This document shows, piece by piece, positions 8,376 to 16,422 of a stretch of DNA of 64,000 nucleotides; positions within the stretch are counted from its first letter, which is position 1, and every line of letters starts with the position of its first letter. The stretch covers positions 1,736,001 to 1,800,000 of the forward strand of contig NZ_JBDOQT010000001.1 of NCBI RefSeq assembly GCF_039839785.1. Reading direction: 5' to 3'. The notes beneath the pieces are model-generated. The model saw nothing but the letters and a program-made list of their open reading frames with translations. It was not told where the DNA came from and did no database searches. The translations under genes and the position numbers were made by a program. The stretch comes from Pelagibius sp. CAU 1746. Its GTDB lineage: Bacteria > Pseudomonadota > Alphaproteobacteria > Kiloniellales > Kiloniellaceae.

Positions 8376-9593
8376 TCAGGCCGAGGCGCTGTACGGCCCG
8401 GCGGCGTTGCGGCGCGCATCTTTGACCGCCGCGGCGGCCTCGATCAGCGCGGTTGCCACGCTGTCCAGTTCGTCCTGGGTCAGGCGCGCCGGCAGGCGCA
8501 CGTCGCAGGCACGCATCAGCATGGCGCGGGTCTTGGGCAGGTCGCGCTGTTCGCCGATGAACTGCCAGTTCCAGAACGCCCGCGCGTTGTCCTCCGACAT
8601 GCCGAAGATCTGCACCGGCACGCCGCGCGCGTTGGCCGCCTGCTGGAAGGCCACGGCTTCGGCGTCGCCGTCGAAGCCTTCCAGGTTGAACTGGATGGAA
8701 TCCGGCGCGCGTTCCTCCTGGGGGAGCGGGTCGGGCACCGCCAGCCAGGGCGAGGCATTCAGCAGCCGCGCCACGTAGTCGTGGTTGGCCCGCCCGTCGC
8801 GCACGCGCCTCGCCAGTTCTTCGATCTGCGAGCGCGCCACGGCGGCCGACAGGTTGTTCATGCGCATGTTGTAGAGCGGCAGGCGGTTCTGCCAGAAGCG
8901 ACAACGCTCGTGCACGATGGCGTGCTTCAGCCAGTTGTGCTCGTAGGCACCGGACATGATCACGGCCCGCGCGATGATGTCGGGGTCCTGGGTGATCAGC
9001 ATGCCGCCCTCGCCGGCATTCATCATCTTGAACGACTGGAAGGAGAAGCAGCCGATGCGCCCCAGGGTGCCGATCTTACGGCCGTTCCACAGCGTGCCCA
9101 GGGAGTGTGCCGCGTCCTCGACCACCGGGATGCCGCGTGCCTCGCAGAGCGCCAGGATGGCGTCCATGTCGGAGGTGTGGCCGCGCATGTGGCTGATCAG
9201 CACTGCCTTCACGTCCTCTTCCAGGCAGGCCTCGAAGTCGGCCAGGTCGATGCGGTAGTTCGCGCCCACCTCGACCAGTAGCGGCCGGCAGCCGGCGTGC
9301 ACCACGGCCGAGGGCACGGCGGCGAAGGTGAAGGCGGGGATGGCGACCTTGTCGCCCGGCTCCAGTCCCAGCGCCTTCAGCGCCAGGAACAGCGCCGAGG
9401 AGCAGGAGCTCACCGCCAGCGCGAAAGGCACGCCCATGTGGGCGGCGAAAGCACGCTCCAGCGCGGCGGCCGGAGAGTCGGCGTCGGCGCGGTAGCGGAA
9501 CAGGTCGCCGCTGGACAGCAGCGCCTCGATCTCCTCGCGCGCTGAATCGGGGATCGGCTCGGCATCGTAGAGATTCGGTGGGCTCGCCATCAT
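8376..9593 (-). CDS. DegT/DnrJ/EryC1/StrS family PLP-dependent aminotransferase
   Basis: A complete 405-residue fold-type-I aminotransferase of the sugar aminotransferase family. The family moves an amino group to a nucleotide-linked keto sugar or a related ketone. Seen in order are VSSCSSALFLALKALG near residue 63 (cofactor phosphate binding), VVEDAAHSLGTLW near 163 (Asp contacting the pyridine nitrogen), FSFQSFKMMNAGEGG near 187 with the Schiff-base lysine, and RMNNLSAAVARSQIEEL near 250. Downstream sits repeat A, then the convergent cupin gene. The ATP-grasp gene lies 97 bases upstream on the same strand, so the two probably form one transcription unit. Substrate cannot be read from sequence. 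Confidence 0.88.
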   Translation of the reverse strand: MMASPPNLYDAEPIPDSAREEIEALLSSGDLFRYRADADSPAAALERAFAAHMGVPFALAVSSCSSALFLALKALGLEPGDKVAIPAFTFAAVPSAVVHAGCRPLLVEVGANYRIDLADFEACLEEDVKAVLISHMRGHTSDMDAILALCEARGIPVVEDAAHSLGTLWNGRKIGTLGRIGCFSFQSFKMMNAGEGGMLITQDPDIIARAVIMSGAYEHNWLKHAIVHERCRFWQNRLPLYNMRMNNLSAAVARSQIEELARRVRDGRANHDYVARLLNASPWLAVPDPLPQEERAPDSIQFNLEGFDGDAEAVAFQQAANARGVPVQIFGMSEDNARAFWNWQFIGEQRDLPKTRAMLMRACDVRLPARLTQDELDSVATALIEAAAAVKDARRNAAGPYSASA

Positions 9594-9690
9594 CGCATAT
9601 CCTTGTTCGCGCCGGGCCTTTCCTGCGGGCCCGGCCGTCGTGACCCTAACAGCACTTTCCCCACACAGAGCCCGCGGCGGCGCGTGGCGC

Positions 9691-10971
9691 TCACAGCCTG
9701 CGGTAGCCGCAGGCGCGGAAGAAGTCGCGCACCTCGTCGGTCAAGAAGCCCTCGCCGGTGGCGAGCTGAGGCAGGTCGAAGCCGCCGCCGGTGTTGATCT
9801 CGATCAGCACCGGGCCGTTTGGGGTGATTGCCACGTCCATCGACTGGTAGCGCACCGGCCGGAAGATCGGCGCGCAGTTGCGCGCCAGCTCGATCACGCG
9901 CTCCCAAATCGGCAGGTGTTCGCCCACCAGCGGCGCGCCGCTCACCGGGTCGGCGTCGTGGTCGGTGGTGCCCAGCGGGTCCTTGGTGCGCGCGGTCAGG
10001 ATTTCGCCGCTCGCCACGTCCAGCTTGCAGGCCAGGTTGCCGGGCCGCCAGAAGCTGTCGGCCACGTTGCCGCGCGCCGGCAGCTTCAGCACCGCAAAGG
10101 GGATCTTCACGCCGTCGTCGGCGATCAGGATGCAAAGGCGCACCGTCGCCAGCGCGTCGGTATAGCGCTGGAAGAAGTCGTGGTTGCGCTCCAGCCGCTG
10201 CAGCAGGTAAGGCGTATCGCCGACCAGTTCGTCGATGCAGGCCTCGTAGCCGACGCGCCCGCGGCCCGCCAGCGCCAAGCCCTCGTTGTCGGCGGTCTCC
10301 ACCAGGAAGGCGCCGAAACTGCAGATGCCGCGGTTCTCCTTGCCGAAGGCGGGCAGCACGCCGGGCGCCGTCATGAAGGCGCGCAGCTCGGCCGCGGTAG
10401 CAATCTTCTCGGTGCCGGGATAGCGCCGCGCGCTGCGGTCGATCACCGCCAGGGTCTGCGGCACTGGAATGTCGCTGCGCGCCAGGATGTGGGAGCAGAG
10501 CCACTTGTCCTCGGTGGTCGCCTGCCAGGTCATGTCGCAGCAGGCGTGGGTGATCGGCCAGTGCAGGGTGTTGGTGATGAAGCGCGCCTGCCCGACCGGG
10601 CTGTGGCGCTGCCGGTCGTAGACGCCGTACTGGATGTATTCCGGCAGGGTGATCCGGCCGGGGCCGCGGTGCAGGCGGAAGTACTCGCGCACCAGCTCGA
10701 AGGGGCCGCGCCCGCTTCTCTGCTGGGCGTGGCGCAGGTATTCGGCGATCGGTGGCTTGGCCTTGCTCTGGTCGGCGCGGTCGTGGCTGACAGCATGGGC
10801 CAGCCGGTCCTGCCGGGCGCGGGCATCGTCGCCGCCGGCGGCCTGTGCCGCTGCCAGACCCGCCCGCCCGGTTTCCGGCCCGTTCTGCGCCGCTTCGTGA
10901 ACCGTCTCTGCGTGATCCGCAGGATTCCCTTCGGCGGGCGTTTCGGCCGCCTGTTTCGCCGCGTTGCTCAT
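9691..10971 (-). CDS. Sugar-transfer-associated ATP-grasp protein
   Basis: A 426-residue protein whose last 300 residues match the ATP-grasp family associated with sugar transfer (alpha-L-glutamate ligase-related). Seen are ATP-grasp strands around FGKENRGICSFGAFLVE, a CILIADDGVKIPFAVLKLPA segment, and the C-terminal metal-binding signature SMDVAITPNGPVLIEINTGGG, where Asp, Glu and Asn bind Mg-ATP. The first 60 residues are Ala/Glu/Gln-rich and probably disordered. The ATG at 10971 is chosen because AGAAGGAA lies nine bases upstream on its strand. Paired with the DegT aminotransferase, it suggests making or modifying an amino-sugar or peptide-decorated surface molecule, which is an inference. 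Confidence 0.8.
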   Translation of the reverse strand: MSNAAKQAAETPAEGNPADHAETVHEAAQNGPETGRAGLAAAQAAGGDDARARQDRLAHAVSHDRADQSKAKPPIAEYLRHAQQRSGRGPFELVREYFRLHRGPGRITLPEYIQYGVYDRQRHSPVGQARFITNTLHWPITHACCDMTWQATTEDKWLCSHILARSDIPVPQTLAVIDRSARRYPGTEKIATAAELRAFMTAPGVLPAFGKENRGICSFGAFLVETADNEGLALAGRGRVGYEACIDELVGDTPYLLQRLERNHDFFQRYTDALATVRLCILIADDGVKIPFAVLKLPARGNVADSFWRPGNLACKLDVASGEILTARTKDPLGTTDHDADPVSGAPLVGEHLPIWERVIELARNCAPIFRPVRYQSMDVAITPNGPVLIEINTGGGFDLPQLATGEGFLTDEVRDFFRACGYRRL

Positions 10972-11177
10972 GGGCGCGTTCCTTCTCTGCAAGGCCCCAC
11001 CGCCGGGGCCATCTCGGCCTGGCCGCCTGCGTCCCGTGCGGCGCCACCCGCGGCCAGTTTCGCGTCCCGGCTTTAATATTGTGTAAATGATATACTCCGG
11101 CGTGAGCGCCGCCCTCGGCGCCATGCGAAGCTGGATGAGGGGGATGCTGAAGTAGGGGAAGGGACGCCCTGTCTGCC

Positions 11178-11278
11178 GTCACCCTCGGGCTTGTCCCGAG
11201 GGGCCCCAAGAGCTTCAGGGGGGCCGAGGGACCGGGCGGCTGCCGCTAAATGCCCGGAACAAGCCCGGGCAAGGCGAC
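11178..11278. repeat. Dispersed inverted repeats, family C (CTCGGGCTTG-CCCGAG type)
   Basis: Two short palindromes, one around CCCTCGGGCTTGTCCCGAGG and one around GCCCGGAACAAGCCCGGGC, lie in opposite orientation about 45 bases apart. The same family occurs at 45171-45263. The whole gap from 10972 to 11288 otherwise holds only the promoter side of the ATP-grasp gene, with an AT-rich patch near 11073-11097. Confidence 0.6.
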
Positions 11279-11288
11279 CTGAAAGCCC

Positions 11289-11357
11289 TTAAAGATCCTT
11301 CCGGTAGACAATGAACTCCGACTTCTCCGCCACCCGGTCGTAGAGCCGCCGCCCCGT
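11289..11357 (-). pseudogene. Orphan GNAT C-terminal tail lying in frame after the GNAT stop
   Basis: Directly after the TAG of the acetyltransferase gene, and in the same frame, 22 codons read TGRRLYDRVAEKSEFIVYRKDL before a TAA. This is a typical GNAT C-terminus and repeats the last part of the gene upstream (ARRLYDAVAKNSGAIIYERE). It is not expected to be translated unless the TAG is read through. It looks like the leftover of partial duplication or recombination between two acetyltransferase genes. Confidence 0.7.
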
Positions 11358-11864
11358 CTAGCGCCCGCCCTTGATCTCGCGCTCGTAGATGATGGCGCCG
11401 CTGTTCTTGGCCACGGCGTCGTAGAGCCGCCGCGCCGTCGCGTTGTCGCCTTGCGTCTGCCAGTAGACGCGCTTGGCGCCCGCCGCCGTGGCCGCGTCGC
11501 AGACCGCCTCGATCAGCGCCCGCCCGACGCCTTGCCCGCGCGCCGCCTCGGCGGTGAAAAGGTCCTCCAGGTAGCACAGCGAGCCCAGGACATTGGTGCT
11601 CAGGTGATAGAGGTAGTGGGTGAAGCCCAGCAGGCTGCCGTCCTCCGCTTCCGCCACCAGTCCCCACAGCGGCTGGGCATCGTCGAAGAGCCGCCCCCAG
11701 GTCATCGCCGTCACGCCGGGTGCCACCGGCGGCTCGCCGGCCGGCCCCCAGGCGTGCCCGTAGAAGACGTTGTAGGCATGCCAGAGGGGAAGCCACTGGT
11801 CGTGGTCGTCAGGGCGCGGCGGGCGGATGAGGGGGGAGGTGGAAATCAAGATCTTTGTGTTCAA
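11358..11864 (-). CDS. GNAT-family N-acetyltransferase
   Basis: A 168-residue GCN5-related acetyltransferase. The acetyl-CoA-binding motif A is clear: LYLEDLFTAEAARGQGVGRALIEAV, with the R-G-Q-G-V-G loop. It is followed by VYWQTQGDNATARRLYDAVAK, the usual motif B region. The start is uncertain. The frame opens with TTG at 11864, whose bases overlap the TGA of the helicase gene upstream, and no ribosome binding site is good. The helicase gene belongs to a lower-G+C island that ends about here, so the island may have replaced the original start of this gene. The tail is also abnormal (see the orphan tail downstream). Substrate is unknown. Confidence 0.78.
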   Translation of the reverse strand: MNTKILISTSPLIRPPRPDDHDQWLPLWHAYNVFYGHAWGPAGEPPVAPGVTAMTWGRLFDDAQPLWGLVAEAEDGSLLGFTHYLYHLSTNVLGSLCYLEDLFTAEAARGQGVGRALIEAVCDAATAAGAKRVYWQTQGDNATARRLYDAVAKNSGAIIYEREIKGGR

Positions 11865-13744
11865 AGAGTAACGATGTCGTCTGATTGAAAGAATGTCTTG
11901 GCTTGGATTGCTTCGCGCATTCGTTCGACGTCTTCAGCAAATACGACAACTGCCAAGTCATGGAGGGCGCGCGAGCAGCACACGTAAAATAACCGCCTCG
12001 TTCGATCGATGACGGAGTCTTTCTTTTGGTCGATATTATCTTGATCTTTTGCGGTGAGCTCAGTGACTCCAAAGTATTTTCCGTAAGAGAACGCAGGATT
12101 TACACCCTCTTGGTCATCAATGACTAAAAGAACCTTTTCGAACTCGGCCCCCTTGATTCCCTGCTGGGTGGCGAAAGGTGAAAGATCCTCAATATAGCGG
12201 CGATAACCCCACAATTCAGTTGCCGGGCTTAGCGCGAAGCGGTGAGCAGCATTCTCAGGTGCCTCCTGTTCCGGTGGTTGACCTTCTTGGTACAGCTTAA
12301 GAAGATCATCGAAACGTTCGTCGAGTGCCAGGAGCCTATTGTTTTTAAGGAACAAAAAAATATCACCGATTGTATGGCCGCCATCTGGTTCAAATCGCTG
12401 TGTCAATTCAGCAATATTGTCCTTCAAATCTGCAAGAATCTCAGCCGCATCTAAGCCTGCCAAGTGTTCGGGTTGAAGGCACGGGCAATATCGGCGCAAC
12501 ATCCGCATCACCTCGAACTCAGAATTGCTATGCTGTGCGGCAATCAACGGCAAAATGTAAGAAAGGAAAGGCCTTACAACCCAAGCTGTGCCATCTACAA
12601 GTCCTGACTTTAGGTCTTCGGGCGCCTTATCGTTAAGCGCTGAATAAATGCTGGGAAAGCCAAGTCGGTTAGCCGCCATCCGATGGACGAGAACAAGGAG
12701 CCGTATGTCAGCCTCCACCGCATCCTCGTCTGCGCACCAATCTTCGTCGTCATCTTGTTCGGCAAGCCAAGATCTTGCGTTTTCAAGGCGCTCTTGCCGC
12801 CTTTCGTCTGCGGGCAATATCACGACTCGTGCCGTGCCCTGGACAAAGACATTTTTGCCATTTATCTCCTTTACGCGGCCGCCCGTCTGCTCAAGCCGGT
12901 CATCCTCTGCACGAATGCTGTTGATAACCGCTAGCACTTTCTGTGGGCAACGAAAATTCTCAGGTTTCCGCAGCGTCACCCAACCTTCCTCCGTTGCGAT
13001 CGGGCCAGCCCCTTGCATGTAGATTTTCTGTACTGGATCACCGAAGAACCCGAGACATAAATCGTGGTATCCATCCGTTGCAATGATTCGGAGCGCCTCA
13101 ACGAAATTTGGATCGGTATCCTGACTCTCATCGACAAAGATAACGGGAAATCTACGTGCGATGACCTTGCGCATGATTTCACTGTTGCGGATAAAATCCG
13201 GACCGATGCTTAGGATGTCGCTATGCCCCAGGATGCCGTTCGAGTAGTCACTTCCGGTGCCATAGCGGAAGGTCTTCACCCGTTTGATCTCATCTTTTTG
13301 GCGGGTATAGCGTTCTATATCTTCCGCTGCTTTTGCCTTTGTTGTTGCGCGGCTACGAGGATTCCCGATTTTCTCATTCGCCTCGGCGATCTTTCGATCG
13401 AGTCGCTCAAGCACCCAGGTTCGCAGGTTCTTTTGGAAGGGCTTAATAACAGTCCAAAGAAAGCTGTGAATGGTTGAAATATGAAATAGGTTGTCGCCAC
13501 CGACATCACCTTTGATCTCCTCCACAGCAACTTCCGTATAAGTGATGCAAGCAATCTGTTTCCCCTCACGCCTAAAGCGCGGGCCTTGTGAACATGCAAG
13601 GTGTGCAAGGGCTTTGACGAGCGAAGTGGTCTTTCCTGAACCAGCGCCAGCAACCATCACGAAGTGACGGGTGCCCTCGCTATTCAGGCGGTCCCGAAGG
13701 GCGACGTCGGTCTCGGTGTCAGGTTTGCCTATGCGGCTCGTCAT
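11861..13744 (-). CDS. UvrD-like superfamily 1 helicase (GajB-like partner of OLD nuclease)
   Basis: A 627-residue SF1 helicase. Walker A is VAGAGSGKTT at 31-40, the Walker B/DEAD-like motif VIFVDESQDTD lies near 205, and the DNA-binding motif FFGDPVQKIY near 235. Late motifs are GIKGAEFEKVLLVIDD near 530 and RLFYVCCSRA near 585 (motif VI). Its ATG overlaps the TGA of the upstream OLD nuclease gene by four bases (ATGA), the tight coupling typical of class 2 OLD / Gabija pairs. Codon use and composition are clearly less G+C-rich than the flanks. It is longer than GajB of Bacillus (about 500 residues), mainly through insertions in the middle. The predicted role is abortive or direct defence against phage DNA, by family knowledge. 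Confidence 0.88.
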   Translation of the reverse strand: MTSRIGKPDTETDVALRDRLNSEGTRHFVMVAGAGSGKTTSLVKALAHLACSQGPRFRREGKQIACITYTEVAVEEIKGDVGGDNLFHISTIHSFLWTVIKPFQKNLRTWVLERLDRKIAEANEKIGNPRSRATTKAKAAEDIERYTRQKDEIKRVKTFRYGTGSDYSNGILGHSDILSIGPDFIRNSEIMRKVIARRFPVIFVDESQDTDPNFVEALRIIATDGYHDLCLGFFGDPVQKIYMQGAGPIATEEGWVTLRKPENFRCPQKVLAVINSIRAEDDRLEQTGGRVKEINGKNVFVQGTARVVILPADERRQERLENARSWLAEQDDDEDWCADEDAVEADIRLLVLVHRMAANRLGFPSIYSALNDKAPEDLKSGLVDGTAWVVRPFLSYILPLIAAQHSNSEFEVMRMLRRYCPCLQPEHLAGLDAAEILADLKDNIAELTQRFEPDGGHTIGDIFLFLKNNRLLALDERFDDLLKLYQEGQPPEQEAPENAAHRFALSPATELWGYRRYIEDLSPFATQQGIKGAEFEKVLLVIDDQEGVNPAFSYGKYFGVTELTAKDQDNIDQKKDSVIDRTRRLFYVCCSRALHDLAVVVFAEDVERMREAIQAKTFFQSDDIVTL

Positions 13745-15969
13745 GCAGCCTGATCCTCTCCGCCTTCTTTGTCAGTGATCGCCACGCCTAGCTCTTTCTC
13801 GAGCCAGAGCAAACCTTCTAAGATGTACGATGGCACTTTCCAGTCAACTGGGCCTTTTGCGAGTAGTGCTAGAGCGAAGTCAGTCTTCTTAAAGCTCGAC
13901 CTATGAATTCGCTTGTGTAGACGTTCCCCAACGCCTTCAACATCATTCACGTTGGGTATGCGCAAACCAAGATCCGCATTCACCTCGATTTGCGTCCAAG
14001 CTAGATTTTCGAATGCGAAAGCTTCTTCGAATGTCCGTCCTGCGCGGTCTGAGATGTTATTGTCCAGTTCAAGCTGAACAGTTAAGGGGTAAGTCACCCG
14101 TACACCAAACGAGTGTTCTCCATCTTGATATTGCGTTTTAGCTTCAGGGCCGAGAGCCAAAAGCTGATCAATTTGCTCTCGTGCAGGCAGCCAGTCGATC
14201 AACATCCTATTCGAGGTGACAGCGTTTGGTTCTTCTGGCCGACATGTGCGCCCAGGTTTTGCTCCTTCAATCTCTTCTTCATTGCCGCTTTTATGATTGC
14301 CGGTTTCGCCGCTGTTTGCGTCGGCCTCTTCTCCTGGCCCGGCGCCATACACGCTATCGAGATCGGTGATTATCAACGTCGTAATGCCGAGAAACTCAAT
14401 CAACGTGCGGAACCGATGGGCAAATGCGCCACCGACTTCGAGCACGCTCAGATATGTTGATCTCAAGCCCGGCGCGGAATTTAGGATGAACTGGGGCATG
14501 AGAAGCCTCTCTACATTGCCTTCTACGAGTATTGCGGCGTCTGCAAAGAAGAGGTCGCAGTGGGTGAGCTTTAGGTATCGCTCTAGAAAATCCCGACTCG
14601 GATTTGCGGTTCGTTCGTAGAACTCCGAGAGGTTTAAGACCCGAGAGCGCTGGGTTAGTCCGCTATTTTCCCGGCGAAAGTACCTAATAGGGCGGAAGCC
14701 TCGTTCGTAGAGAATGTGTGGAGAATGGGTCGTCAGAGCTAACTGTGTTGTAAAAGATGCGATGCCGTCGGATTCCTCGGCGAGAATGCCGAGTATCTTA
14801 TTTACGAAAACTTGTTGAAGTTGTGCGTGCAGGTGCGCTTCTGGCTCTTCGACAAACACCAGATGAACGGGAGGTCGGTTTTTCTCGGTATCTATCCACT
14901 GCGCGTGATAATCGAGCAGTTGGACAACCATGTAGACAAGGTTCTTGAAACCTAAACCGCTGTACTTGTCAGGAAGAGTTAGGTCACCATCATCAAGAGC
15001 GTAATGGACCTGCGTCCCGTCATGGCTGCTCATGACGGTTGCCGGGTTCAGCGCTGATCTAATGACGAGCCGTGGATTGGTAAGACCTGGATAGCCCAGT
15101 TCGGCAAGATGGGAGAGCGTGCCCGCAAAAACTTGCTCGAGGTGAGAATCAAGTAGTCTCTGCGATTCCGATAGTGCGCGAATCGCGTTGAAGTCGTCAG
15201 CATGTCTCTCAAGATTGCGGCTATAGTACCGGCCAAGATGCTTCGATAGCTCTTCGGAACGACTGCCGCCTTCGCTATCGGAGAGGTGCCTTTGAGCGTG
15301 AAGTGTGTCAGCTTTTATAAGAGAGTCGACAATGTCTTTCCCAGTGCGCCCTTGTTCCCGAAGTAGCTCGAGAGGTGCGTAGTCTGCGCGAGGTTCGAGT
15401 TCCTCATCGAACTGCGCAGGGTCGAGTACGAAATACTTGAACCCATACTCACGCTTGATCTCCTTCTGAAGATATTCGGTGAGGTTCCGCGGGAAGGCGA
15501 CAAATTCATCTTGATGTTCTGCACCTGCGGCATTTTCGGCTGCGGCTGCCGCCTCTTGGGAGAGCCGTTGTTTTTCCCTGAAGCGTTCAAGGGTTTCTTG
15601 CGGTCTCTGTGACTCAAAACTTATCCGAAGGCCGACTCGGCCACCTTGCCAATCGAGACTCGGCAGTAGATCAATGACGCGATGTAGGTCGTCATCGTCG
15701 ACCGAGAACCAGAGATCTATCGCCATCCAAGGAAGCGCCGCGTCATTTTCACCGCGCGCGAATGCTTCAATCTCGGCCCAGAGGCTCGCGCTGATGTCGT
15801 GAAAAGAAAATCTGTCGCGTGAACCTGATAAGAATGAATGGATTGCTTGTGCTACTGAGGTCTTTCCGCTGTTGTTGGCGCCAACAAAGATTGAGATGTC
15901 CTTGTCAAAGTCGATCTTGGTATCCATCAAGCGGCGGTAGTTGTGAAATCTCACGTTGCTCAGATGCAT
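13741..15969 (-). CDS. OLD-family ATP-dependent endonuclease (GajA-like, class 2)
   Basis: A 742-residue protein with an N-terminal ABC-type ATPase and a C-terminal TOPRIM nuclease. Walker A is VGANNSGKTS near 29-38, the signature YSGLGFKNLVY near 335, Walker B HLVFVEEPEAHLHAQ near 370, and the H-loop TTHSPHIL near 400. In the TOPRIM domain the metal-binding acids are present: ILVEGNVERLL near 481 and LIITDLDS near 535. An acidic, Gly/Glu-rich insertion follows the TDLD motif (about residues 540-585). Coupled to the helicase gene by a four-base overlap, it forms a two-gene module. Known GajA proteins are about 580 residues, so this is a long form. The OLD/UvrD pair is an established anti-phage architecture; activity of this copy is inferred. 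Confidence 0.9.
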   Translation of the reverse strand: MHLSNVRFHNYRRLMDTKIDFDKDISIFVGANNSGKTSVAQAIHSFLSGSRDRFSFHDISASLWAEIEAFARGENDAALPWMAIDLWFSVDDDDLHRVIDLLPSLDWQGGRVGLRISFESQRPQETLERFREKQRLSQEAAAAAENAAGAEHQDEFVAFPRNLTEYLQKEIKREYGFKYFVLDPAQFDEELEPRADYAPLELLREQGRTGKDIVDSLIKADTLHAQRHLSDSEGGSRSEELSKHLGRYYSRNLERHADDFNAIRALSESQRLLDSHLEQVFAGTLSHLAELGYPGLTNPRLVIRSALNPATVMSSHDGTQVHYALDDGDLTLPDKYSGLGFKNLVYMVVQLLDYHAQWIDTEKNRPPVHLVFVEEPEAHLHAQLQQVFVNKILGILAEESDGIASFTTQLALTTHSPHILYERGFRPIRYFRRENSGLTQRSRVLNLSEFYERTANPSRDFLERYLKLTHCDLFFADAAILVEGNVERLLMPQFILNSAPGLRSTYLSVLEVGGAFAHRFRTLIEFLGITTLIITDLDSVYGAGPGEEADANSGETGNHKSGNEEEIEGAKPGRTCRPEEPNAVTSNRMLIDWLPAREQIDQLLALGPEAKTQYQDGEHSFGVRVTYPLTVQLELDNNISDRAGRTFEEAFAFENLAWTQIEVNADLGLRIPNVNDVEGVGERLHKRIHRSSFKKTDFALALLAKGPVDWKVPSYILEGLLWLEKELGVAITDKEGGEDQAA

Positions 15970-16152
15970 TTAGTTAGCTCGCCGTATTTTAGCCAATTCT
16001 TCTAATGCTAATTCTTTGCCGGAAGGAACGCTACTTCCGATTGTAGTCTTCGCGTGGTTGGGAGTGCATGTTCTCAGCGACTTCGATATTGAGGAATGGC
16101 GTTGAAGCAGCCTGGGCGTGGAGCGAAGCAGGGTGGGCTGTGCTTCTGACAA
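15970..16152 (-). CDS. Possible small ORF abutting the OLD gene (weak)
   Basis: A 60-codon frame whose stop (TAA) is immediately followed by the ATG of the OLD nuclease. The last part, GKELALEELAKIRRAN, is AT-rich and helix-like and could be the end of a real small protein coupled to the operon. The first half looks like chance coding, and no ribosome binding site is evident. It is listed only because of its position; a leader or promoter region is equally likely. Confidence 0.2.
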   Translation of the reverse strand: MSEAQPTLLRSTPRLLQRHSSISKSLRTCTPNHAKTTIGSSVPSGKELALEELAKIRRAN

Positions 16153-16266
16153 TGCTGGCTTGGCCCTGCTTGACCTAAATCACGGCCCGCAAGCCGCTAT
16201 TTCCCCAGGCTTTTTTTCGCGGGATTCCGGGATTATTCTCAGATCCAACGACGGGTGGGCCGCGCC

Positions 16267-16307
16267 CTTCGAGACGCATCCCTGCGGGATGCTCCTCAGG
16301 GTGAGGC
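16267..16307. repeat. Dispersed palindrome, family B (CTTCGAGACGC...CCTCAGGGTGAGG)
   Basis: CCTTCGAGACGC, then the palindrome CATCCCTGCGGGATG, then CTCCTCAGGGTGAGG. A second copy in the same orientation is at 16332-16377, and an inverted pair is at 53559-53648. This repeat type is widespread between genes in alphaproteobacteria. It fills much of the gap upstream of the propionyl-CoA synthetase gene. Confidence 0.75.
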
Positions 16308-16331
16308 CCAGGAAGGGGTGGTCCGGCCGCT

Positions 16332-16377
16332 TCATCCTTCGAGACGCCTTGCCGCGCAAGGCTCCTCAGGATGAGGG
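16332..16377. repeat. Dispersed palindrome, family B, second copy
   Basis: CATCCTTCGAGACGC, the inner palindrome CTTGCCGCGCAAGG, then CTCCTCAGGATGAGG. It lies in tandem, same orientation, 24 bases after the first copy and 45 bases before the start of the downstream gene. Confidence 0.75.
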
Positions 16378-16422
16378 CGGGGGCGGCTCTACGGCCGAGA
16401 GCATAGAGGGAGCGATGTGACC

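Noticed and set aside
16010-16110. Plus-strand frame ending LGVHVLSDFDIEEWR upstream of the OLD gene
   Set aside because: It reads protein-like at its end but has no start codon with a ribosome binding site and no recognisable family; probably chance on the strand opposite the operon leader.
5011-16422. tRNA genes as the integration site of the OLD/UvrD island
   Set aside because: The tRNAs are 6.7 kb from the island with ordinary genes between; no direct repeat of the tRNA 3' end was found near 11860 or 16150, and no integrase gene is present.
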